The notes under the pieces are model-generated. The model saw only the letters and a list, made by a program, of their open reading frames with translations. It had not been told where the DNA came from and made no database searches. From Candidatus Enterovibrio escicola (lineage in GTDB: Bacteria; Pseudomonadota; Gammaproteobacteria; Enterobacterales; Vibrionaceae), in the NCBI RefSeq assembly GCF_002464935.1, contig NZ_NBYY01000003.1:1-64000 (forward strand): a stretch of 64,000 nucleotides of DNA. The letters are read 5' to 3'. Both the position numbers and the translations under genes were made by a program. Shown one piece after another: positions 8,635 through 18,379 of this stretch (position 1 is its first letter; each line of letters starts with the position of its first letter).

Positions 8635-9910
8635 TTTGCAGTGCCTCCAACGGTGTTATGCGTGCTGCACGGTTAGCTGGTAGCCAAGCTGCGACCACAC
8701 CGATCACCATTAAAGTCACGATCACCACCACCACTACGATAAAAGAGATCTCAGGTACGGGCTTACCCAAGGTTTGATAAAAGCCAGAGCCTCCAAGATT
8801 GACCGATCGGATGAGAGTCACTAACCCGTATGTGACAGTCAACCCCAAAACTCCGCCAAGCATTGTAGTCATCATGGTCTGAACCAAATAATGTAACCGG
8901 ATGGCCATCGGGGTTGCTCCTACCGCCATTCTAACCCCAATATCTCGGGTCGAACGTTTCACTGTGGCATACATGATGTTGGCGATACCCAGCCCAGCTA
9001 CGGCCAAGGTGATAAAACCGATAATGCTGAGAAAACTCTGTAGTCCGATTAGAAACTTCTGCGTACTTTTTTGCTCTAGGAACATATCCTGAATCTGAAC
9101 CACCTGCTTATCGGTAACGTCAGCGCCGTGTTTTCTGGCAATGACTTGACGTAACATCTTCGCCAGCTTAATCCTGTTTATACCAGCTTCAGGCTGAATA
9201 TTAATCGCCCCGATATCACCATTAGGGTAGAAACGTTTCCAAGTCGCCATCGGCACAAAGCTAGTGGAGTTAATCTGATCACTCTCCTCTATCCAAGAGC
9301 TGTTTTCAGCCAATACGCCCACCACGGTAAATTCCTCCGAGCCTATTTTTACCACTTTGCCTACCGGATCTGTTTTGAGATTGATAGGCTTAAACCAGCT
9401 AACGTCTTCTTCAGGATTAAAAAGTTTGCTAGCTGTCTCGTAACCGAGGACTATTACTTTACGCATTTCTTTTTCATCTAACGGATTAAACCAGCGACTT
9501 TTTGGAAGAAGTTTAAGCCCAGTCATCAAATTGAATCCGAGGGTAACTGCAAGCGGTTTATGCCAAATAATACGGTCTTCCACCGATAGGTACTCGTCCC
9601 ATTGAACCGTAGGAAGCGCTAGTATTACCCCAGGTAACGCTATCAACGCGGCGGGATCATCCACTTTTAGCTTTAACCATTTCCCATGGTGGAACACGTC
9701 ATTATCTACCGTGGCCATTCCCCCTGTAAGGTAGATAAGGTTGCCATTACCATTCTGTATAGTTCTTAGGATACCCTGTCGGATACCTTCTCCGACGGAG
9801 AGCATACCAGCGATACAGAGCGTTGCCCATGCTACTGCGAGAATTGTCAGGCCAAGAGGTAGCTTCTCTGCTACCATCTCCTGAAAAATTTGTTTTATTG
9901 GTAATAGCAT
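8627..9910 (-). CDS. MacB/FtsX-family ABC permease (second of two)
   Basis: About 427 residues. I take the ATG at 9910 (MLLPIKQIFQEM) because it falls two bases after the stop of the preceding permease; an upstream in-frame start at 9952 would overlap that gene. Topology follows MacB: one N-terminal membrane segment (about 17-38), a large periplasmic domain (about 45-290, MacB_PCD type), then three C-terminal membrane segments with the FtsX-type motif RSTRDIGVRMAVGATP between the first and second, and the ending RAARITPLEAL. Together with its sister gene it probably forms a heterodimeric membrane channel or mechanotransmission unit. No truncation or internal stop is seen. Confidence 0.88.
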   Translation of the reverse strand: MLLPIKQIFQEMVAEKLPLGLTILAVAWATLCIAGMLSVGEGIRQGILRTIQNGNGNLIYLTGGMATVDNDVFHHGKWLKLKVDDPAALIALPGVILALPTVQWDEYLSVEDRIIWHKPLAVTLGFNLMTGLKLLPKSRWFNPLDEKEMRKVIVLGYETASKLFNPEEDVSWFKPINLKTDPVGKVVKIGSEEFTVVGVLAENSSWIEESDQINSTSFVPMATWKRFYPNGDIGAINIQPEAGINRIKLAKMLRQVIARKHGADVTDKQVVQIQDMFLEQKSTQKFLIGLQSFLSIIGFITLAVAGLGIANIMYATVKRSTRDIGVRMAVGATPMAIRLHYLVQTMMTTMLGGVLGLTVTYGLVTLIRSVNLGGSGFYQTLGKPVPEISFIVVVVVIVTLMVIGVVAAWLPANRAARITPLEALQSA

Positions 9911-9912
9911 GA

Positions 9913-11127
9913 CTAAAACCTCGCACTCAGCGCTATAACAGGCGTCAGGCAAGACGCCCTTCGTGCAGGAAAGTAAGATGCTAACACTGCCAACATTGCT
10001 GTAACCAGCAAGGATAGTGCTACAGAGCTAAGGGTGATAGTCGGTATGCCTATCCAATCCGGAAGCGATACTTGTCCGAGTTGTGCAACGACCCCATAAG
10101 AGGCAAGTAGTCCCAGTGAAGTGCCTATGAAAATCAGTACCATCCCTTCAACCATAAACTGCCCTAAGATGGTTTGAGGAGTCGCACCGATCGCTAGTCT
10201 AACACCTATCTCACGAGTCCGCTCGGTAACCGACAAGAACATAATGTTTGCCACACCAATCGCCCCGACTGCCATGGTCATTGCACCACTGGCACCGAGA
10301 AAGATCTGAATTCCACGCAGGAACGCATTGATCATGTTCACACCTTCACCTAAATCCGGCAGATAGATTGCATCTCGGTCGGTCGGGTCAAAGTGTATCT
10401 GGCGAGAAAAAAAACTTAGGATCTCCTGTCTGAGTTGAGGTATACTTACTCCTTCTGCTGGCTTTACTAGCATCCATCTCGGCTTGTCTGCCCAGATATC
10501 CTGATAAGTAGTTTTAGGGATCAGTACCTTAGGACTGTAACGAAATGGATTCCCCCCATCAGCCTCACTGAGTAGGCCGATCACGTAAAACGGAATACCA
10601 TTGATCTTTACCGAATCCCCGATAACTATTTTACCCATCTCTGCTATTTCACCATTCAATATCGCCACCCGAATGTGGTTGGTGATATCAGTGGGTGAGA
10701 TATTACGTGAACCCTGCTGGGTCTTGAGCAGAGCCAGTGGTAAATAAGCACTGTCAATACCACCAACATACGAGGTCAGTAACTGGCCTTTTATATTAGT
10801 TACCTTCGCATTCATCTTTTCATATATCAGAGAAAGTTCCTGAACAAAGCCAGATTGGATTAGGAGTTGAGCTTTTTCATCGGGAATCTTCACTACCCGA
10901 CGTGACGGCAGCCCCTTCCAAGGCTTACTGGTCTGAAATGGCCAAGCACTCTGCGTATTGCTTACCAGCAAGGCAAATGATGCACTTTGACGTTGATAAA
11001 AACCTTCACCTAGAGCTACCAGAACCACAATAGAGATCACGCCCCAAGTAATGGCTACGACAGCTAGGGTGCTTCTCATCCGATACGCGGTTAGAGTTTG
11101 CCAGGTTTGGCTGAAGATCGGACTCAT
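9913..11127 (-). CDS. MacB/FtsX-family ABC permease (first of two)
   Basis: 404 residues with the same plan as the next gene: an N-terminal membrane segment (about 18-40, STLAVVAITWGVISIVVLVA), a periplasmic domain, and three C-terminal segments with RTREIGVRLAIGATPQTIL and a final FPARRASCLTPVIAL. It overlaps the outer-membrane factor gene by four bases (ATGA), which suggests coupled translation. Having two different permeases instead of one MacB-type fusion is known from lipoprotein and peptide exporters of the LolCDE or Yknz type. Here the partner adaptor and outer-membrane channel point to export out of the cell. Confidence 0.88.
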   Translation of the reverse strand: MSPIFSQTWQTLTAYRMRSTLAVVAITWGVISIVVLVALGEGFYQRQSASFALLVSNTQSAWPFQTSKPWKGLPSRRVVKIPDEKAQLLIQSGFVQELSLIYEKMNAKVTNIKGQLLTSYVGGIDSAYLPLALLKTQQGSRNISPTDITNHIRVAILNGEIAEMGKIVIGDSVKINGIPFYVIGLLSEADGGNPFRYSPKVLIPKTTYQDIWADKPRWMLVKPAEGVSIPQLRQEILSFFSRQIHFDPTDRDAIYLPDLGEGVNMINAFLRGIQIFLGASGAMTMAVGAIGVANIMFLSVTERTREIGVRLAIGATPQTILGQFMVEGMVLIFIGTSLGLLASYGVVAQLGQVSLPDWIGIPTITLSSVALSLLVTAMLAVLASYFPARRASCLTPVIALSARF

Positions 11128-12392
11128 GATGTTAGAGCTACAGAGATCAGATTGATGGTATCATTGTCAAGCATGCCAGCAGTTTGAAGCAGGTCTACAC
11201 GCTGCTGCCAGTAGTTGTACAGATTAATCTGAAGGTTGTTGCGAGCGCTGAACAGATGGTTGTGTGCGTCGATCACGTTCGATGCTTCTGACATCCCAGC
11301 ATTATACAGGGTCTGTTTGCTTTTCAGTACCCGTTCGCGGGAATCTACTAATTCCTTAGCCATCAACACTTGCTGCCAGTTAATACTCACCTGAGAGAAC
11401 TGCTTTTGTACCAGTTTTTGAATATTGATTTCGATTTTACGTTGATCCTGTTGTGTGTGGCGTATATTAAGTAAGGTTGTATCGACTTTTGCCTGAGTTG
11501 ATCCATTAAGGTCAATTGGAACCTTTAAAGTTAGTGAAGCATTAAATTCCCCAGCAGAGGATTTATCTATATTTTGATAACCTATAGTACCTAGCAGGGT
11601 CGGGTAATACCCACCCTTAGCCATGTCTCTATCGTATTCACTAACTTTGACTTTCTGTTTTGCGACGAGTAGCTCAGGGTTGTTATCTTTAGCGAGTTCT
11701 AACCAGCGTTGCTGCGAGTCCACGAGCATAGTTGGCTCTGCCAGACTGTGGCCACGGATCTGATCGACATGATCTGGAAATTGATTGATAAGTGCTAGCA
11801 GCTCAGAGCGTGTATCCTCAAGTTTGGATTGGGCTTTTAAAATAGCCGTTTTTTCCTCTAGTTGGTTGGTGCGCATGTCTTCTACCTCAATGGACTTCAC
11901 CTTACCGGCATTAAAGCGTTGCTCGGTGATAACCAGCAGTTTTCTTCCCTCATCACGCTTTCTTTGAGCTAGCTCTAAGTCGCCTTGGGCGCTGGCCTGT
12001 GCCAGATAGGCAGTTATAAGTCGTTTCACCAACTCGTTATGCACTTTAGACAACCGAAGCTGTGATATGACTAGATTTGCATCAGCTTGATCCATTTGGG
12101 ACCACAGACTGCTATTCCAGATAGTTTGGTTAAGACTAGCAGTATAAGTATTGCTAGTACCTTTTTTCTTATTCCAAATAGAAGTGGTGCTAGCCGTCAA
12201 TGACGGGAGTAAAGCACTTCGGCTAGTCATTATATTGTTTTCTCCTAACTTTACTCCAATCTGAGCCTGTTCATAAGTCGGATCATACCGCTTGGCTGCT
12301 TGCCAAGCCTGCTCAATAGAAATCGCTTGCGCTGACTGGTTTAGCACTGCTATCACGGTGTAACCCAGCACATTTAGCACTTTATTAATCAT
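11124..12392 (-). CDS. TolC-like outer-membrane efflux protein
   Basis: 422 residues. An N-terminal signal sequence (about 1-23, ending AQA) is followed by two long coiled-coil repeats typical of TolC-family channels. Helices rich in Gln, Leu and Glu cover about 110-215 and 320-400, and the family's NxP-type turn is suggested by ARNNLQINLYNY near 390. It would form the outer-membrane exit duct for the exporter. The gene overlaps the adaptor gene by 8 bp and the permease by 4 bp. Many Vibrio cells share one TolC among pumps; a dedicated channel inside the operon suggests a self-contained system. Confidence 0.85.
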   Translation of the reverse strand: MINKVLNVLGYTVIAVLNQSAQAISIEQAWQAAKRYDPTYEQAQIGVKLGENNIMTSRSALLPSLTASTTSIWNKKKGTSNTYTASLNQTIWNSSLWSQMDQADANLVISQLRLSKVHNELVKRLITAYLAQASAQGDLELAQRKRDEGRKLLVITEQRFNAGKVKSIEVEDMRTNQLEEKTAILKAQSKLEDTRSELLALINQFPDHVDQIRGHSLAEPTMLVDSQQRWLELAKDNNPELLVAKQKVKVSEYDRDMAKGGYYPTLLGTIGYQNIDKSSAGEFNASLTLKVPIDLNGSTQAKVDTTLLNIRHTQQDQRKIEINIQKLVQKQFSQVSINWQQVLMAKELVDSRERVLKSKQTLYNAGMSEASNVIDAHNHLFSARNNLQINLYNYWQQRVDLLQTAGMLDNDTINLISVALTS

Positions 12393-13515
12393 GAATTTCT
12401 CCCATCGTGCTGTTATCTATGATTTTCTCATCCGCTTCAATCCCTTTATACACTTCAACGTTAATACCATCAGAAAGACCAAGTTTTACCGGACGAGTAT
12501 AAAAACCCTGCTCAGACTGGTCTGGAATCAGCACCATTGGTGTTTTCCCTTTAAACTTCAGTGCTCGTTCCGGAATCGTCAGCACATTCTCAGACTTTTT
12601 TAACGTGATCTTGGCGGTAGATGAGAACCCTGAACGTAGATGAACATTCTCAGGGATCACCAGCTCTCCCACTTCCACTTCAAAGCCGTTGTCGAAACTT
12701 TTAGTCTTGGTATCGGTAGGATAATTGAGTTGTTCAGACTGAATAGCCACTTTGGTCAGTACACCTCGTATTTCGACTTCAGGGTAAGGTGCTACAGTTA
12801 GGGTGACCGGCATGCCCAGTATCAACTGGGCTGCATCGTGTTCACTAACGCTGCCCTTAAAGATCATCGTTTTCATATCTGCCAATGACATTATCTGGGT
12901 CGCTACCTGACGAGACTCGGTCGAAATGATCGGTTCCCCGACTTCAATTTTTAGATTTAGCACCGTACCTTTGATAGGGGCATAGATAGTAGAAGTCAGT
13001 CTAGTATCACCGATAAAGGCTTCCCCACTGTGGATGAGTTCAAGCATTTGTCGCTTTTGTAGCACTTTTGCTTGTGCCGCTTTCACCGTAGAACTGACGT
13101 CGACGTAATCATTATAGTTTGATAGAATGATTTCCTGTTTGATCAGACTTTCTAGATTAGTAAGCCTCTGCTTTTTTGCTTCTAAATCCACTTCGGCAAG
13201 CATAAGCGTGGTAGAAGCATCGGTAAGTTCCTGTGGAGTTGGGTTAGGCATAATCTTGATAAGTGGCTGACCCTGTTCTACTTTTTCACCAACTCGAGCG
13301 TAAATCTCCCCAGCAATACCGTTAATCTGAGACTTGATAGACACCGAGTGTGCCGGTACCATTTTGCCGACAGCTACGGCTTTCTTTTCGATCGTTCCTA
13401 GCCCAACTGTCAAGGTAGAAAAAACTACCGAAGTACTGCCTGATCCTAAATGAAGATACATGCCAACACTAAAAAGTGCGACGGCAACAGCAGATGAAGC
13501 CCAATGCTTAGTCAT
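12385..13515 (-). CDS. Periplasmic adaptor (HlyD/MacA family)
   Basis: 376 residues, first gene of the operon. One N-terminal membrane anchor (about 7-25), then a biotinyl-lipoyl half-motif (INGIAGEIYARVGEKVEQGQ, about 65-84), a coiled-coil hairpin (about 95-160), the second lipoyl half (TIYAPIKGTVLNLKIEVGE), and a beta-barrel plus membrane-proximal domain to the end. The order is classic for MacA-like adaptors. It would bridge the MacB-type permeases and the TolC-like channel. The start has only a weak purine stretch upstream. The first 30 bp upstream abut an IS630 remnant, so the native promoter may be altered or lost. Confidence 0.88.
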   Translation of the reverse strand: MTKHWASSAVAVALFSVGMYLHLGSGSTSVVFSTLTVGLGTIEKKAVAVGKMVPAHSVSIKSQINGIAGEIYARVGEKVEQGQPLIKIMPNPTPQELTDASTTLMLAEVDLEAKKQRLTNLESLIKQEIILSNYNDYVDVSSTVKAAQAKVLQKRQMLELIHSGEAFIGDTRLTSTIYAPIKGTVLNLKIEVGEPIISTESRQVATQIMSLADMKTMIFKGSVSEHDAAQLILGMPVTLTVAPYPEVEIRGVLTKVAIQSEQLNYPTDTKTKSFDNGFEVEVGELVIPENVHLRSGFSSTAKITLKKSENVLTIPERALKFKGKTPMVLIPDQSEQGFYTRPVKLGLSDGINVEVYKGIEADEKIIDNSTMGEIHD

Positions 13516-13544
13516 ACTAAATATCCGTTTTCTATACCCAATTA

Positions 13545-13775
13545 GGCCTAAAAATTCAAGTTTAAATACCTGTAATTTATCGCCTAATTTTGGATGTCAA
13601 AGAGTCTATAATATCTGGAAGAGTTACAGTCAAAAATTGGTCAATGACCTCTTCAAAATCGCGTTTGTTTTTAAACAATATTGTTCTGAGACCTTTCATT
13701 CATCACCTTCCGAAGCCTTTCTATTGGATTCGGACTCTGACTCTGACTACAAATCGATAGATAGTGGAGTTGGAT
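13545..13775 (-). mobile_element. IS630-family transposase 3' fragment
   Basis: Minus-strand frames give SPNPIERLRKVMNE, then NKRDFEEVIDQFLTVTLP, then DIIDSLTSKIR. These match the C-terminal end of IS630/Tc1 transposases, where NPIE holds the last acidic catalytic residue (kept here). The rest of the element is missing. It sits immediately upstream of the exporter operon. Confidence 0.7.
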
Positions 13776-13867
13776 ATTGAGGAGGAATATGGAATTTTCA
13801 ACTAGGTCACTTCGGTGATATCCCGTTCCCTCCACGATTATATGTAGCTTATACGTCAATGGGTAGT

Positions 13868-13931
13868 AGTTTTCTAACGATCAGATCTCGACTTGGGCAA
13901 TTAGTTCATTTTTTATTGTGTATCTCAGGTT
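13868..13931 (-). mobile_element. IS982 5' terminus
   Basis: About 64 bp with the phrase GATCAGATCTCGACTTGGGC and a degenerate outer end ATCTCAGGTT. It continues directly into an IS5 end, one relic abutting the other. Confidence 0.6.
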
Positions 13932-14074
13932 GATTACAAGACTCAAGTTGGTGAAGCGATGAACAAAGTTATAAAACTCGGTATGCCTGTTTACCAGCAG
14001 ATAAGCAGATAAATTAAAACTGTAAGTAAAGATGGGGATCCGAGCGTTATGGGCTTAATTGAATCAACAATGCC
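13932..14074 (+). mobile_element. IS5 3' end
   Basis: Starts at the coding phrase for KLRD-YNTQVGEA and ends TTGAATCAACAATGCC, a degenerate IS5 3' terminus. Confidence 0.7.
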
Positions 14075-14125
14075 CATGGAGATTGCCGGAAGTTATACTA
14101 GCAATAAGCCATTGTATAAAATTCT

Positions 14126-14824
14126 TCATTTATAATTTCCGCATTGTCTAGAAACAAATGGGTTACTACTACCTTGAATCTTTATTATTTTATAATTTTT
14201 TTCACACTCCCAATTTGTAACGTCGTAAAGTTTATTCCAAGCAGTCATTGTCTTTCTTTCTTGAGGGGATAGTTTGATTTTATAGGTCTCACTCATATAA
14301 AGATAGGCTCTTGCTATTTTTCCTCTACTTTCAGTAGGAGGCATAACTTGTTTTGATTTAAAATCAATTCTCATATCACACTGACCATATGAAATACCTC
14401 TTGTATCGTTCCATTGAGTGAATTTATAATTACTTCTGTTGCCGTTCACTTCTCCAATTGCAGGAACGAGGTTATGTAAATCAGCCTCCATTTTCTTGAA
14501 CCTTTTGTTTTTTTTACAGTTTTTTCTACCACCCTCTTGCCAACATTGCATCTGATGCCCAAAATTCCAAGCGGGCATGACGTGCTCCCATTCTATTCTG
14601 TTTGCTCTTTTAGGTTCTTTTCTAATTTCGTATCCACATGATTTTAGATCTGGCTTACCTGAACCCTTGTTACCTTTCCATTTGATATTACAACCACAGT
14701 AAAATGAATAAGGATGGTATTTGTATATATTTACAGCTTCTTTTTTAGCTTGATTAAAACTGTTTGGGTAAGCAAAAGAAAAAAATGATGCAAAGAGAGT
14801 AATTAGAATGATTTTCTTTCTCAT
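14126..14824 (-). CDS. endA: Endonuclease I (periplasmic or secreted nuclease)
   Basis: 232 residues, the usual length for the Vibrio Dns/Vvn and E. coli EndA family. A signal peptide covers about 1-20 ([19 protein letters not shown]). The catalytic motif [11 protein letters not shown] (about 76-86) carries the general-base His 81, and EVNGNRSNY (about 125-133) supplies the metal-binding Asn. Paired cysteines (CGCN, SCG, CW, NC) are kept, as expected for an oxidised periplasmic enzyme. It cuts double-stranded DNA non-specifically and limits DNA uptake or salvages nucleotides. It stands alone between IS clusters. No truncation is seen, so it is likely active, somewhat notable in a reduced genome. 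Confidence 0.95.
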   Translation of the reverse strand: MRKKIILITLFASFFSFAYPNSFNQAKKEAVNIYKYHPYSFYCGCNIKWKGNKGSGKPDLKSCGYEIRKEPKRANRIEWEHVMPAWNFGHQMQCWQEGGRKNCKKNKRFKKMEADLHNLVPAIGEVNGNRSNYKFTQWNDTRGISYGQCDMRIDFKSKQVMPPTESRGKIARAYLYMSETYKIKLSPQERKTMTAWNKLYDVTNWECEKNYKIIKIQGSSNPFVSRQCGNYK

Positions 14825-15055
14825 TATTAAATTTCTTTTTGTTCTGAATGTTATTTGTCTTATATATTAAAATTGTATTTACTTGAAGCAAATTAAGAAT
14901 ACATGCATCATGTTCCTGTATTCATTATACCTTCCGTCATCTGAAATGCACAGGTGTTATATCTTAAGAGTCCATCAAATACTCTAGAAAATATCGCTAG
15001 GAGAACGATACCCAAGACTCGCTCTACCACGTGTGTTAAGGATATGTTTTTTCTT
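14825..15055. other. Upstream region of endA
   Basis: AT-rich, no gene. It must contain the endA promoter, but I see no strong match. Confidence 0.3.
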
Positions 15056-15196
15056 AACCTGATCTGCGCATAGGAAATAAACTAAATGCCAAAATCACGG
15101 TCTGATCGTTTGGACGAAATCACCAGTCGTAAAAGGACGTTAGCCTGAATAATTTAAACAAGATTACCAATTTTGTCAGATTCTCTTTTATGCTCG
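15056..15196 (+). mobile_element. IS982 5' end
   Basis: Begins AACCTGATCTGCGCATAGG and runs about 140 bp before an IS5 end replaces it. Confidence 0.7.
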
Positions 15197-15348
15197 TGCG
15201 TTGTTGATTAAATCAGGCCTATAACGCTCGGATCCCCATCTTTCTTACAGTTTTAATTTATCTGCTGGTAAACAGGCATCCCGAGTTTTAGAACTTTGTT
15301 CATCGCTTTCACATTTGCCAGAACTTCACCAACCTGAGCATTGTATTT
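15197..15348 (-). mobile_element. IS5 3' end
   Basis: Outer end GCGTTGTTGATTAAATCAGG at the left, then the reverse of the region coding for RLGMPVYQQIN. It ends where the IS982 sequence resumes. Confidence 0.75.
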
Positions 15349-15394
15349 AACCTCATATCTGCATAAGCACTTGCTGATGAATATCTGAGGTTAA
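15349..15394. mobile_element. Two facing IS982 ends only
   Basis: AACCTCATATCTGCATAAG at the left and ATATCTGAGGTTAA at the right are both IS982 3'-type termini, separated by about a dozen bases. Confidence 0.6.
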
Positions 15395-15518
15395 GTACGT
15401 CAAAAAACTTCAAGACATATACCTAGCCCTTCCCAGTACAGGTTTTAGCAACAAAACGGTAGTAAAAAATGAATAACAGTAGTAGGTTCGTGTGCAACTG
15501 ATATGCAGATAGAGAACC

Positions 15519-15827
15519 TTATTCGCGTTTAAAACCGCATCTCTTCACAAATTGAATCGCCCCCGAGTCTTGGTAAACCGCGGTTAAACACAACTCAGGA
15601 CTTTGGTGAATATCTGCCACATATTCAAGTGTGCTACCTTCTTGCATAACCGCTGTCAGGCATATTTTAGAGGTCTGATTAGAATCAGCCACATATTGAA
15701 GGGAGTAAGCATCTTGTCTAACCGCATTTAATGCGTCCTCTTTTCTGATTTCCATGATATCACTTTCTCGTACGCCAACGGCGTCTAGGAATTGTTTAAA
15801 GGTCATACCATTACTGATTGTGCTCAT
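15519..15827 (-). CDS. Small protein with DUF4116-like repeats
   Basis: 102 residues. After a short N-terminal part come two to three repeats of about 24 residues: ALNAVRQDAYSLQYVAD, LTAVMQEGSTLEYVAD and LTAVYQDSGAIQFVK. This A-V-x-x-x-x-x-L-x-Y/F-V pattern is that of DUF4116 repeats, found in Legionella and some Vibrio proteins of unknown role, often in large multi-repeat proteins. Here only a small unit remains, with an ATG start and a clean frame. It may be a genuine small protein or the end of a longer one; 320 bp upstream show no more repeats. No operon partner. Confidence 0.6.
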   Translation of the reverse strand: MSTISNGMTFKQFLDAVGVRESDIMEIRKEDALNAVRQDAYSLQYVADSNQTSKICLTAVMQEGSTLEYVADIHQSPELCLTAVYQDSGAIQFVKRCGFKRE

Positions 15828-16149
15828 TATGTAATACTTAAATATTTTATTCTTAAATTAGGTATTTGCTTGCATGTCCTCTAAGTTCAACAGTTATAAA
15901 ACTAAACAATTTGCTACTACAACGTCTTTTAAAAATTGAGTAAAGGATATATTTTTGTTCGTCTTTCTCATGGTGTAACACCTATATTATAGATGTAAAA
16001 TTGAGATTTCAATTCACTGAATCTATAAGTACCATTAGATACGGAGCCTCAAACTATTCTGTTCGTGCAAAAGTGAAACTTATCACGTATTATATCGGAA
16101 CATAGGCCACTTCAAGTGGCAATTAACCATCGGAAGTTCTTTTTTATTT
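15828..16149. other. Intergenic, no gene seen
   Basis: AT-rich and without open frames of note. A short stem GCCACTT-CA-AGTGGC lies near 16107-16121. IS91 sequence starts at about 16150. Confidence 0.35.
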
Positions 16150-16454
16150 CACCCAAAAATCATATGTGGTGAGGCTTAAGGCCTGTCCATTTCTGTGATA
16201 TATTTAGCACGCTTGAACAGATAAAAGGCATGAATGAATTTTCAAGGTATCAAAGCGAAGCAGCTTCGATTTAAATGTATTTTCACTATGAATTTAGCCA
16301 TATTCGTATTCAAGCATCCCCACTATAATACCGATTATTAGCATTTAAAAATCGCTAAGATGCTGGAGTGTGAAATTGCTGTCATTGTTTTCATCCATAC
16401 CCATAGTCGTAGTGGCAACTACAATTCGCATTTACATGTGATATTGGCTGAAGA
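16150..16454 (+). mobile_element. IS91 copy with internal deletion
   Basis: Matches the IS91 left part at 3046 up to the phrase GATGCTGGAGTGTG, then jumps to the block coding for EIAVIVFIHTHSRSGN. Compared with the 3046 copy, about 300 bp are missing, and the joint falls in a GTGTG that occurs at both deletion edges. The right side is cut by IS5 at 16455. Confidence 0.7.
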
Positions 16455-16588
16455 GGTGTTGTTGATAAAATCAGCCCTATAACTCACTGATCCCAATTTT
16501 CTTTAGAATCTTAATTTGTTTGCTTGAGAACAGGCATACTGAGTCTTATAACTTTAAGCATTACTTCACTAACTTGATCATTATAATT

Positions 16589-17559
16589 AACCTGAGCTGC
16601 GCATAAGAAATGAACTAAATATCCAAATTGCGCTTTAATCGTTTGAAAAAACCATTGACTGCATAAGGACTTTGGCATTAACAACTTAGACTCTGTTTTC
16701 GTCAATGTCGACGATTTCTGCCAGATTTTCCTCCCTGCATGGAAAAAATACCTAATTTCTTCCGGTATCAAACAAGGAAATAAACTGTCTCGCCTCTCAG
16801 TTAGCGCAGTGATGACGATAGTGATAGCTTTCCATCAATCAGAATATCGAGACTTTAAAACCTATTACATCTACTTTGTTTGCCACTACCTCACCAACGA
16901 ATTTCCTGAATTAGTTACACGAAGATGCTCAAACTCATGCAAGCTGTTCTAGTTCTGCTTTGGTTTTACCTCACTCACCGTCAAGTAAGGCTGACAGGGA
17001 TTGCCTTACCTGATTCGTCCAAGCTGCAGCTTTATCACAACCTGCACATTCTCAGATATCAGGTTTTTAAAGGTACCGCGAAGTGAGGAAAAGAAACTAT
17101 GGGGTGGTTCTATGGTTTTAAATTACACCCTACTATCAATGACCAAGGTGGCATTATCTCAGTCAAAGTGACGACGGCTAACGTAGATGATAGAAAGCCT
17201 GTATTGGAAATGGTTAACGAGTTTTAGGGGTGTTTATACGGAGATAAAGGTTATATTTTGGTTCATTGGAGCGGGAACTTGTAGACAAGGGAGTGATACT
17301 GATAACGGGTATAAACAAAACATGAAACCAAAAGTGATGAAACTTTGGAATCGCCTGATACTCCGGAAACGATTTATTATTGAAACCGTTTTTAACCAAC
17401 GAAAAAACATATCTCAAATCGAGCATTCTCGGCACCGTAGTTGTATCATCTTTATGGCCAACTTGCTGGCTTGGCTTATCGCATATTCATTTCAACCAAA
17501 GAAGCCGAGCATCAAGATCACTAGGTTTGATAAGTAAGCGCTTATGCAGATCTGAGGTT
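16589..17559 (+). mobile_element. IS982 inside IS5, full-length, dead
   Basis: 971 bp with both ends (AACCTGAGCTGCGCATAAG; CAGATCTGAGGTTA). The transposase start codon is ATT in place of ATG (INNLDSVFVN), and stops occur, such as TAG in the segment that should read DELWGCLYG. AATT-type sequence on both sides may be the target duplication. Confidence 0.8.
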
Positions 17560-18379
17560 AATTACAAATTATAAGTTTAGGGCTTAGCAACTGTTTATAG
17601 CGAAATATTGCTGTTTCTGCTAATGAGTTTTTGTGATAATCCCTGTCCTTTTCCACTCCGCCCGTTTATTCTCTTTTAAAGATTTTATAGCTTCATTTAT
17701 AGGATGCCCTTCCTCCCAGTACCCCGCATTGCTTCGAGGTGGAATACTGGGCGTTATTCCTTTGTTATTCAGTACGTGGTGACATGCTCTTGTGTCATAG
17801 GCTCCATCAGCACTGACTTGCTGTATCTTTCGTTGTAATGGGTTAAGAAATATAGGTAAAACTTCATTGTTACCCACAGAAACTAGGCTAACTTCTGTAG
17901 TAATAAACTCATGAGTATACACATCAACAGCAAGATGCAGTTTGCGCCAGAGACGGTGTTTCTTCTTCCAGTGTTACCGCGTTTTCCATTTTCCTTCGTC
18001 GTATACTTTTAGGTTTGTACCATCAATAATGACGTTGGAAACCGCTCCTCGACTCGGCAAACGGTACTTAATTTTTACGGTCTTCGAACGCTTACCAATG
18101 TAGGTGTATGTAGGGGACTTCAGCGGGACATTCATCAACGTAAGAACCGAATTTAGAAAGCCTTCTAATCTACGAAGTGGAAGTTTAAAAACACTTTTCA
18201 CCATCAGTGCCATTTCAATCTCGGTATCCGGAAATATAAATTCACGGCCACAATGATCGTGATGCTTTAGACAATGTCATACCTTAATGGTAGCGACGTT
18301 TATCCAAAAAGTGACTGAACCACGGTTTACTAATGCTTGATTATATTATTTCCAGTTGCTGATCTGGTGCTTGGTCTTT

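Noticed and set aside
13460-13780. Plus-strand open frame over the adaptor start
   Set aside because: Runs opposite to the adaptor gene and the IS630 fragment; no family features.
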